From: Methylocystis silviterrae
Lineage (GTDB): Bacteria > Pseudomonadota > Alphaproteobacteria > Rhizobiales > Beijerinckiaceae
Assembly (NCBI RefSeq): GCF_013350005.1
Contig: NZ_JABVWW010000001.1
Location: 342,862-406,861, forward strand
Reading direction: 5' to 3'
Length of the DNA: 64,000 nucleotides
The notes beneath the pieces are model-generated. The model was not told the DNA's origin. It made no database searches and saw only the letters and a program-made list of their open reading frames with translations. The position numbers and the translations under genes are program-made. Below are positions 45,009-54,411 of this stretch, in pieces. Position 1 is the first letter of the stretch; each line of letters opens with the position of its first letter.

Positions 45009-46337
45009 ATGAATTTTGTGCCGATCGATAGTGTTGCTTCCTCTGCTTCGCAGATCAAGGACGAACTTCCTCCTCAGCCTTTCAGACGCCGGCCGTTCGC
45101 TGACTCCTCGGCCGTTCGCCGGCCGTCGCCGTCGCGTGCGACCGCGTCGAGACCCATTCCTGTCGAGATTGCCTTTCTTTCGGCGCATGGCGTGCCGGAG
45201 CAGGTGCTGCAATTTGCCGCTGCGACGGCGTGTCGCCAGGGCGTTTGCGCCGACGAAGCGCTACTCGCCGAGGGGCTCGTCTGCGAGGATGTCTTCTATC
45301 GGGCGCTGGCGAAGCATCTCAACGTCGAGTTCATAGACAGTCCTGTCGACGTCGCCGCGTCAGGCGTTGCGACGGCCGAATGCGGCTACGCGCGCGTCCG
45401 GGACCCGTCGAGCGGCTATCTATCTTTGGCTATTCGCGCCGAGCGGCAGCGGCGTCTTTCGATTGATGAGCGCGCGGCGTGCGGCAAGAGGACGGCCGCT
45501 CTTCGCGATCACCACCCGAACGCGGCTCTTGGAGGCGGTGCGTCGCGCCGATCCCGCCAAAGCCGCGCGAGACGCGGCCTTTCTCGTCGAGCGCGTCGAT
45601 CGGGATTTATGCGCGCGCGGCGGCTTGCGGCGCGGACAGGTGGGACTGCTGCTCGTCGCGCTGATCGGACTGGCGGCGAGCCTTTACGCGCCTTTCTTCT
45701 TTCTACGCCTTGCATCGGCTTTGCTCCTTGCAGGCGCATTCTTTTGCGGCGTGTTTCTGAGGCTTTTCGCCTGCGCGGCGAGTTTTCAACACTGCGCAGA
45801 CGCCGAACCGCTCGAAAGCGAGGCGCAACTGCCGATCTACACGATCGTGCTTGCGCTCTACCAGGAAGCCGCCGTGGCGCGCCAGCTCGCTCGAGCGATC
45901 GACCGTTTGGATTATCCGAGAGCCAAGCTCGACGTAAAATTCGTTATTGAAGCCGACGATGAGCCAACGGCTGCTGCATTAAAGGCGCACGCGCCACATG
46001 CGCCGCATGAGATCGTCATTGCGCCCGAGGGCGCTCCGCGCACCAAGCCACGCGCGCTGAACGTCGCCATGCCGCTCGCCCGGGGATCGCTCGTTGCGGT
46101 GTTCGACGCGGAAGATTTGCCCGAGTCACGCCAATTGCGCCGCGCCGCGACGCTCTTCGCCGCCTCGCCGCCGAGCGTCGCTTGCCTGCAGGCGAGCCTC
46201 GCCATCGACAACGGAGAGCTGAATTGGATGACGGCGATGTTCGCGCTTGAATATGCGGCGCTTTTTGACGTCTACAACAAGGGCCTCGCAGCGATGGGAA
46301 TGCCGCTCTTCCTTGGCGGCACGTCCAATCACTTTCG
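45009..46337 (+). pseudogene. Glycosyltransferase family 2 gene, 5' part (frameshifted, transposon-interrupted)
   Basis: N-terminal two-thirds of a membrane glycosyltransferase with a GspE-N/MshEN-like start (QVLQFAAATACRQGVCADEA, ALAKHLNVEFIDS), two membrane helices and the GT2 core (IYTIVLALYQEAAVARQLAR, LVAVFDAEDLPESRQLRRAA with the DxD-type acids, GMPLFLGGTSNHFR). Two lesions are present. At 45416-45424 the tandem CTATCTAT shifts the frame; with a single CTAT the protein reads DPSSGYLWLFAPSGSGVF without a break. At 46337 a 4.6-kb transposon interrupts it. The 3' part continues at 50919. Family members make extracellular polysaccharide; this copy should be inactive. Confidence 0.85.
46330..46337. 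repeat. Target-site duplication, left copy
   Basis: CACTTTCG immediately before the transposon left end; an identical copy lies at 50919-50926. In the intact gene this would be a single copy reading HFR in the motif GGTSNHFR. Eight bases is the duplication length known for the IS1595 family. Confidence 0.9.
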
Positions 46338-46361
46338 CGGCATTAGGTAGCAAACGCACCT
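46338..46361 (+). repeat. Left terminal inverted repeat
   Basis: 24 bp beginning CGGCATTAGGTAGCAA, matching the reverse complement of 50895-50918 except at positions 4 and 17. It is the probable transposase binding and cleavage end. Confidence 0.9.
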
Positions 46362-46494
46362 GCTATCTTACCTTCCACGTATAAAGATATATCCATACGC
46401 GTTGATCGACAGATATAAACTGCTATGGGGAGAATGGTGAACGCTGCGTATCTTGTCTTGACTGGTATGCTGCCGTCGCTTAAGCACGGTCTCC

Positions 46495-46992
46495 ATGACG
46501 CAGCCGCTAACTCTTATCCATCGCCGAAGGGCAGAAATCGAGAAAGAGATTCAGGAATGCCGCGACCGTATCGCGGCATTGCAGGCTGAGTTGCCTGAGC
46601 TGGATGTCGCCGCAAGGGTGATCTCCCGTCTAGGACGTCAGGAGCCCTCACAGACGGTATTGGAGATCGAGGATGGAATACCACTCCCTCCAGTCCCGGC
46701 TCACGCCAAACCGGCAAACATTCCGACGATGCCGGACATGATCATAGATGTCTTGGATACGCCTTCAGTGGTGCTCTACGGCGGCTTAGAGCCCGCTGAT
46801 ATCAGGGACCTTATCGCCAAGAAATGGTGGCCTGAGGTTCGCCCCGACGTTGTCGGGCCGATCGCTTGGCGTATGTGGAAGCGGGGCCAACTGAGGAAAA
46901 ACGGCACAAAATATTTGCTGCCGAAAAATGATGAAACCGCAGACGCCGTGGTCCAGCCGGACACGGTTGAAGACGACGATTCCCCATTCTGA
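46495..46992 (+). CDS. Coiled-coil plus winged-helix protein, transposon left arm
   Basis: A 165-residue protein with an N-terminal coiled coil (HRRRAEIEKEIQECRDRIAA, LQAELPELDVAARVISRL), a proline-rich linker and a C-terminal stretch that looks like a winged helix (GLEPADIRDLIAKKWWPEVR, PIAWRMWKRGQLRKNGTKYL). An acidic tail ends it (DTVEDDDSPF). I do not recognise a named family. The layout is the same as that of the protein encoded at the other end of the element (50382-50849), though the sequences are far apart. A candidate promoter TTGACT (46458-46463) with a 17-base spacer to TAAGCA lies just upstream. It may be an accessory DNA-binding protein of the transposon. Confidence 0.65.
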   Translation: MTQPLTLIHRRRAEIEKEIQECRDRIAALQAELPELDVAARVISRLGRQEPSQTVLEIEDGIPLPPVPAHAKPANIPTMPDMIIDVLDTPSVVLYGGLEPADIRDLIAKKWWPEVRPDVVGPIAWRMWKRGQLRKNGTKYLLPKNDETADAVVQPDTVEDDDSPF

Positions 46993-47004
46993 TCGCCAAT
47001 GAGC

Positions 47005-47229
47005 GTCAGAGAAAAAATTGGCCCTGCGCGTCGCCCTCGAAAAGCAGCGCAGGGCCGTAACCAGAGACCCGGATCATACCGGGAAGGTAGGTGGGACATG
47101 AGAAGATAGCTTCAGATGCCGGCTGGTCGTCATTGCGTTGGCGTGACGGCCAGTCTCCTAGCGGGGCTGCACAGTGCAGGGCACGGCTTTCCATCCAACG
47201 CCCGGCGGGTGCAAGTCCCGCTAGCTCCA
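47005..47229 (+). ncRNA. Structured RNA candidate, HEARO/omega-RNA-like, no iscB
   Basis: No gene fits this stretch, but it folds densely on the plus strand: a perfect 10-bp stem (47020-47029 with 47047-47056) followed directly by GTAACC; a 5-bp stem (47068-47072 with 47079-47083) closing into CCGGGAAGGTAGGTG and ACATGAGA; a 10-bp stem (47123-47132 with 47144-47153, one G-U pair) whose loop holds TTGCGTTGG; GTCTCC; a CTGCA/TGCAG hairpin (47167-47179); and GCGGG-loop-CCCGC (47205-47221), whose right arm can instead pair with 47159-47165. This order resembles my memory of the HEARO motif, the guide scaffold of IscB nucleases. A guide would then lie just 5' of 47020. No IscB gene is in the window. 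Boundaries are approximate. Confidence 0.5.
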
Positions 47230-47250
47230 CCGTCGTCTCCCTAGCAGAAT

Positions 47251-47511
47251 CTAAGATTTTTGTCCACTGCGCTGCGCCTGATCAGGCGCAGCGCAAAGAA
47301 CGCCCAATGCGCCATCATCGCCACAATCAACGAAGCGAATCCCCTTCGCCTCAAGCGCTGACCGCATTGCAGCTTGAGTTGCCGCTATTGGCGCCCGCTT
47401 CCCAACTTCAAAGTCGCGAACCGTCGAAACGCCGACGCTCGCGGCTTTCGCCAGATCGTCTTGCGAAATTTGAAGAAATGCGCGCGCGGCGCGGCACTGT
47501 CCTGGCGTCAT
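47251..47511 (-). CDS. XRE-type helix-turn-helix regulator of the transposon
   Basis: An 86-residue DNA-binding protein. The helix-turn-helix covers about residues 5-55 (CRAARAFLQISQDDLAKAAS, VGVSTVRDFEVGKR); the rest is a short tail (RSALEAKGIRFVDCGDDGAL typical of plasmid and transposon XRE proteins) plus a segment encoded by a 28-bp palindrome. It is divergent from the transposase, with overlapping control regions, so it probably represses itself and the transposase. Its own promoter places the transcript start at about the ATG (47511), so the mRNA is leaderless or almost so. Confidence 0.85.
   Translation of the reverse strand: MTPGQCRAARAFLQISQDDLAKAASVGVSTVRDFEVGKRAPIAATQAAMRSALEAKGIRFVDCGDDGALGVLCAAPDQAQRSGQKS
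47268..47295. repeat. 28-bp perfect palindrome in the 3' end of xre
   Basis: 14-bp arms meet without a spacer, centred on CTGATCAG. It lies inside the last codons of xre and has no T-run behind it on either strand, so it is not an ordinary terminator. It could be an operator, a cruciform/processing hairpin for the minus-strand mRNA, or the 3' border of the structured region. Confidence 0.85.
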
Positions 47512-47517
47512 GCGCTG

Positions 47518-47546
47518 AAAATAGCGATGGCAACTTTTTACGTCAA
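47518..47546 (-). promoter_or_regulatory. Sigma-70 promoter of xre
   Basis: On the minus strand TTGACG (47546-47541), a 17-base spacer and TATTTT (47523-47518). The predicted start of transcription is within a few bases of the xre ATG at 47511, giving a leaderless mRNA. Confidence 0.75.
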
Positions 47547-47561
47547 GATCATTGTTTTAAG

Positions 47562-47590
47562 TTGACGCCATCTCTAATGTCATTTATAAA
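47562..47590 (+). promoter_or_regulatory. Sigma-70 promoter of the transposase, with candidate operator
   Basis: TTGACG (47562-47567), a 17-base spacer, TATAAA (47585-47590), about 40 bases before the transposase ATG. TGTCA (47579-47583) and TGACA (47594-47598) form an inverted repeat around the -10 box. The two divergent -35 boxes (CGTCAA at 47541 and TTGACG at 47562) are themselves an inverted pair 15 bases apart. A repressor bound here would cover both promoters; XRE is the obvious candidate (inference). Confidence 0.75.
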
Positions 47591-47628
47591 AGCTGACATA
47601 AGCGGAAAACGCGGACAGTCAGCATCCC

Positions 47629-50381
<2,753 letters not shown>

Positions 50382-50849
50382 CTAAGATTTTCGGGATTTT
50401 TCCCAAAGCATGTTGCCGCCCTTGTCGCCGGCCCCGACGACAGCCCCATGTCTTTTCAGGATACGCAGCGCCTTGCTCACCCGCCGCGTATGTTCGGTAA
50501 GCAACCGCCTGTCGCGCGGGTCTTGCTCATTCACGGCCAAGATGGCGCGGGCAATCTCTCGCGTCGCCATCGGCTCGGTAGCGTCCCTGAGCACGTCTAG
50601 GATGGCTCTAGTCAGCTCACCCGGCCCAAAGAGCACTTGCCGCTTCTGGCGCGGCATTTCGGCGTCTAGATTGCCGGTATAGCCGAGCGTGCCAAGAACG
50701 CGGTCCAGCGCGCCGATATCGTTCTTGATCTCTGCCAGCCGGTCGCGGATGCGCTGCGCTTCGTTGAAAAGGTCTGCGCGCTTCGTCAGCAAGCCGGAAA
50801 TCGTGTGCTCATAGGTGGCGGTTCGCGCCAGTTTGATCGTGTCGGCCAT
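50382..50849 (-). CDS. Coiled-coil plus winged-helix protein, transposon right arm
   Basis: A 155-residue protein with an N-terminal coiled coil (TKRADLFNEAQRIRDRLAEI, KNDIGALDRVLGTLG), a basic linker (PRQKRQVLFGPGELTR) and a C-terminal winged helix (ILDVLRDATEPMATREIARA, RRVSKALRILKRHGAVVGAG, NMLWEKSRKS). The start is only about 46 bases from the right inverted repeat, so its promoter must lie in or next to the terminal repeat. The layout mirrors the left-arm gene product. Function is unknown; control of transposition or of the methyltransferase are options. Confidence 0.7.
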   Translation of the reverse strand: MADTIKLARTATYEHTISGLLTKRADLFNEAQRIRDRLAEIKNDIGALDRVLGTLGYTGNLDAEMPRQKRQVLFGPGELTRAILDVLRDATEPMATREIARAILAVNEQDPRDRRLLTEHTRRVSKALRILKRHGAVVGAGDKGGNMLWEKSRKS

Positions 50850-50894
50850 GCCGCCGATTGTTGCAAAACCGGCGGAAATCCGCGAGAATCCGCT

Positions 50895-50918
50895 AGGTGC
50901 GGTTGCTACCTAATACCG
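50895..50918 (-). repeat. Right terminal inverted repeat
   Basis: Reverse complement begins CGGTATTAGGTAGCAA and matches the left end at 22 of 24 positions. Confidence 0.9.
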
Positions 50919-51611
50919 CACTTTCGCATCGAGGCTCTGCGCGACATCGGCTTCTGGGACGCCTTCAACGTCACCGAAGATGCGGATCTCGGCCTGCGGC
51001 TCGCGCGCGCGGGCTTTGAGGTGCGGACATTCGCCTCGCAAACTTTCGAAGAGGCGCCGGCGGCCTTCGCTGCGCTGGTGAGACAGCGCACGCGCTGGTT
51101 CAAAGGCTGGATGCAGACATTCATCGTGCACTGCCGTCGGCCTATGCGGCTTTTCGTCGATCTCGGTTCCCGGCGCGCGATCGCGGTGCTCGCAATGTTC
51201 GCCAGCGGATTGTTTGGTCCTTTGCTCGGCCCGTTCCTGGCGGCGCGTATGACCTATGACGCGATCTTTGGGGCACTGTTGGCGCCGGTCGCGCCATTTG
51301 AAATCGCCTTGAGCACGCTGTGGTGCTGTCTGGCGATCGCCGGAGCGATCTCCCTGATCTTGCCGCTCGCCATGGGGATGCGCCGGCGCGGCCTGACGCG
51401 GTTTCGCCGCGCACTTCTCTATCTGCCGTTGTGGCTGATGATGCTGAGCATCGCGGCCTGGCGCGCCCTTTATGAACTCTGTCGGCGCCCTTTCCACTGG
51501 GAAAAGACCGAGCACGGGCTGACCGCGCGCGGCGTTGTCGCAGCGGAAAAAGACGTCGACCCATTCGTCTCAAGAGAAGAGCCACTGTTTGATCAGGAAG
51601 CCGGCGCTTAG
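50919..51611 (+). pseudogene. Glycosyltransferase family 2 gene, 3' part
   Basis: Begins with the right copy of the target duplication (50919-50926) and continues the glycosyltransferase from the left fragment: IEALRDIGFWDAFNVTEDAD with the ED acids of the acceptor site, RQRTRWFKGWMQTF (QxxRW motif) and three to four membrane helices (AIAVLAMFASGLFGPLLGPF, IALSTLWCCLAIAGAISLIL and others). Joined to 45009-46337 after removal of the transposon, the frame is continuous. It has no start of its own and is inactive unless read from a chance start inside the element. Its end overlaps the DGQHR gene by 42 bases. Confidence 0.88.
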
Positions 51612-52643
51612 CGCCTTGCCGTAATGCTCATGCAGCGCGACATGGCTCATGCCGGCGCGCGGCAGATCCGATTTCTTCAGGCGTTTGAAGAAGGGAATGA
51701 GCACGTCCTCGAAATTCGTCACCGTGTATTTTCCGCCGTGGCGATCGGCGACCCGCTCGGCGACATTGGCGAACAGCAGCGCCAGCGCCTTGAACAGGGC
51801 CGGATGCGTGATCTGCTCATCGGCGTTGTGCAAACCCAGACCGTGCCGGCAGGCGCGTAAATAGGCGTTGAGCACCACGTAGACTTCCTCCGCCCGCGCA
51901 TCGACGAATGCGCCCTTGATCGAGCGCAGCGCGGCGTTGAAGGTGACGCGCGAAATCGTGCCCTTGCGCCGTTCCGCCGGACTGAGCAGGTCCTTGAGCG
52001 CGCTGTCGTCGCGTGTGTGGAAAAGATCGAAGACGTCGTGCAGCAGCGCGTCGGCTTTCGTCTCGACTTCCGAGAGGCGGCGGATGTCGAGCAACAGTTC
52101 ATTGGGCACGGGCCGCTGCTTGGTGTTGATGTCCATGAACAGCCGGCATTCTTCCGAGCGCTTCAGCTTATTGTAGATCACCACCGGCACGTCGACGGCG
52201 CGTTTCGCCAGCTTGAAGCCGAAGATGCGATGTTGCCCGTCGATGATCAGGAAGGCGCGGGGGTCCTGCCGGAATGTCAGAGCTCCCGCGGCGCGGTCAT
52301 AATGCATATGCGCGCGCGACTGCGCCGAAAGGACCACGGCGCCCGGAACCGTGCCGAACCCGGCGTCGATATATTTGGCGATGGACTTCGCGCGCTTTGG
52401 ATCGAGCAGGCGCTGGAAGCCTTCCGCCGGATTTTCGACCCGCGGTTCGACCGTGCAGGTTTCAGCGAGCAGGCTGCTTGGCAGCACCAGCGCGTAGAAG
52501 CGATGCGCGCCTTGAGAAACGAGTTGCGCCGGAACGCTGATCGACGTTTTGCCGGCGGCGGAAGCGGAGGGGCTGCGCAATTCGGCCCCTGCGTCCGGCA
52601 ACGGGGCGGATTCGGCGATATCGCTGAGCGTGTCCCGATCCAT
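51570..52643 (-). CDS. DGQHR-domain protein (DndB-like)
   Basis: A 357-residue protein with the DGQHR signature in RAFLIIDGQHRIFGFKLA and the associated ECRLFMDINTKQRPVPNELL, both typical of DndB/DGQHR proteins. The domain starts near residue 35 (SISVPAQLVSQGAHRFYALV) and the C-terminal half is helical. DndB controls DNA phosphorothioation in Dnd systems, and related DGQHR proteins occur in other DNA-modification and phage-defence loci. None of dndA, C, D or E is here. It is convergent with the broken glycosyltransferase gene and may be an orphan. Confidence 0.8.
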   Translation of the reverse strand: MDRDTLSDIAESAPLPDAGAELRSPSASAAGKTSISVPAQLVSQGAHRFYALVLPSSLLAETCTVEPRVENPAEGFQRLLDPKRAKSIAKYIDAGFGTVPGAVVLSAQSRAHMHYDRAAGALTFRQDPRAFLIIDGQHRIFGFKLAKRAVDVPVVIYNKLKRSEECRLFMDINTKQRPVPNELLLDIRRLSEVETKADALLHDVFDLFHTRDDSALKDLLSPAERRKGTISRVTFNAALRSIKGAFVDARAEEVYVVLNAYLRACRHGLGLHNADEQITHPALFKALALLFANVAERVADRHGGKYTVTNFEDVLIPFFKRLKKSDLPRAGMSHVALHEHYGKALSAGFLIKQWLFS

Positions 52644-52923
52644 GTTCTGATCCCTCGGAAGCGTGAACTTTCAGCGTTCACGACAGCTGACTCGACGAAT
52701 CGACCGGCACTCGGACGAAGACGCTAAGCGGGAAAAGGTTTGGCGGCAAGATGGGTTGAGGGCGCGAAGCCGTGTTTTATCTTCTGAATACCCCTTCAAC
52801 GCCATTGCGGCCACGGCTGCGATGGGCTCTTAGGCCGCGGAAGGGGAGACATAGCGGAAAGCAATGTTGTCGAATACTTGCCGTGCTGTAAGCTGAACGC
52901 TCACGATTATCGGGAGAGCCACA

Positions 52924-54411
52924 GTGTCCGTGCCGATAGAGACAACCCCGCGTTTTGCGACAGGCGTTCCGGGGCTCGACAGGGTTCTTCACGGCGGTCT
53001 TCCGCGCTGCTCACTTATTCTCGTTGAAGGTGCGCCCGGCAGCGGCAAGACGACCGTGGCGCTCCAGTTCCTGATCCAGGCGGTTCGCGCGGGCGAAAGC
53101 TGCCTGCTCGCGACGAGCGCCGAGTCGCCGCAACAGTTGCGGTCGATCGCCGCATCGCACGGATGGAGTCTCGACGGGATCAATATCACCGGCCTGTCGG
53201 AGCCATCCAGCGCGGAAGACAAAGGGCTCGATTACACGCTTTTCCCGGAGGCGGAGGTCGAGATCGGCGAGACGTTCGACCACCTTTTTTCCGAAGTCCA
53301 ACGGGTGAAGCCGAGACTGCTTGTGCTCGATACGATTTCAAGTCTGCGTGTGTTGGCGCCGACGGCGGCTTTCCATCGGCGTCAACTGAAGCGAATTCGC
53401 GACTTCATGGCGGCGCGCAACTGCACGACGGTGATGCTGGATGAAGCATCGACGACGGAAAAGGATCTCCGCAGCAAAACTATGTCTGACGGCATCATCG
53501 AATTGCGGCAAAGACCGTCTTCCTACGGGGCCGACCGACGCGCATTGCGCGTGATCAAACTGCGCGGCTGCAGCTATGTAAGCGGCTCGCACGACGTAAC
53601 GCTCGCCGCCGGAGGGCTGACCGTGCATCCTCGCCTCGTCGCACAGAGCTTTCCGAGCCTCGTGGCGGCTCCGGCGCTCGGCTCCGGCAACTCAGAGATT
53701 GACGCGCTTGTCGGCGGCGGGCTTCCGAGAGGCTCGAACACGCTCATCGCTGGGCCTGCGGGCGCTGGAAAATCAACCATATCATCGCTCTACGTGATGG
53801 CCGCAGCCAGGGGCGGCGAGAAATGCGCCGTTTTTCTGTTCGACGAGAGCGAGGAGAGCTATATCGCTCGCAGCGAGGGACTGGGCTTCGACATGCGCGC
53901 CGAAGTCGACGCCGGCCGCATTGAACTCAGGCATCTTGATCCGGCCCAACTGAGCGTCGGCGAGATCGCCGACCTGGCGATGGATCGAGTCGAGAAGCAG
54001 GGCGTCAAGCTCGTCGTGATCGACACGCTGAACGGCTATCTGCAATCGGCGATGGAAGAACCGAGCGTTATTCTTCACATCAGGGAGTTGCTCTCCTATC
54101 TGAACCGTCGTCAGATCGTCACCATCATGACGCTGACGCAGCACGGAATTTTTGGGATGGAGCTCTCTTCGCCGATGGACTTCAGCTTCCTGGCCGACAA
54201 TGTGTTCCTGCTTCGTTTTTTCGAGCTTGACGGCGCGCTGCACAAGGCCTTTTCGATCGTCAAAAAGCGTAGCGGCCCACATGAGCACACAATCCGGAAA
54301 CTGACGATGAGACCGGGCGGCGTCGACGTCAGCGAGCCGCTCACAGGCTTTACCGGCGTCCTGATGGGAACGCCTGTGTATCATCCTGAATCCATCGTTC
54401 CGATTCCATGA
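52924..54411 (+). CDS. KaiC-like two-domain ATPase
   Basis: A 495-residue protein with two RecA-like KaiC domains. Domain 1: Walker A VEGAPGSGKTTVALQF, Walker B RLLVLDTISSL. Domain 2: Walker A IAGPAGAGKSTISSLY, Walker B KLVVIDTLNGYL, and FLFDESEESYIARSEGLGFD. The layout resembles KaiC of non-cyanobacterial proteobacteria. No kaiA or kaiB is present, and the segment where KaiC carries its Ser/Thr phosphosites reads ELSSPMDFSFLADN, so autophosphorylation cannot be assumed. The gene starts with GTG and its stop overlaps a hybrid histidine kinase start as ATGA, suggesting they work in one signalling pathway. Confidence 0.88.
   Translation: MSVPIETTPRFATGVPGLDRVLHGGLPRCSLILVEGAPGSGKTTVALQFLIQAVRAGESCLLATSAESPQQLRSIAASHGWSLDGINITGLSEPSSAEDKGLDYTLFPEAEVEIGETFDHLFSEVQRVKPRLLVLDTISSLRVLAPTAAFHRRQLKRIRDFMAARNCTTVMLDEASTTEKDLRSKTMSDGIIELRQRPSSYGADRRALRVIKLRGCSYVSGSHDVTLAAGGLTVHPRLVAQSFPSLVAAPALGSGNSEIDALVGGGLPRGSNTLIAGPAGAGKSTISSLYVMAAARGGEKCAVFLFDESEESYIARSEGLGFDMRAEVDAGRIELRHLDPAQLSVGEIADLAMDRVEKQGVKLVVIDTLNGYLQSAMEEPSVILHIRELLSYLNRRQIVTIMTLTQHGIFGMELSSPMDFSFLADNVFLLRFFELDGALHKAFSIVKKRSGPHEHTIRKLTMRPGGVDVSEPLTGFTGVLMGTPVYHPESIVPIP

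Noticed and set aside
47159..47229. tRNA-like 3' end (GCGGG-loop-CCCGC followed by TAGCTCCACC)
   Set aside because: No matching 5' acceptor half, D-arm or anticodon arm can be drawn; it fits better as part of the larger structured RNA candidate.
46993..47250. Group II intron fragment (GGGTGCAAGTCCC block)
   Set aside because: No reverse transcriptase, no domain V-like hairpin and no GTGYG 5' end.
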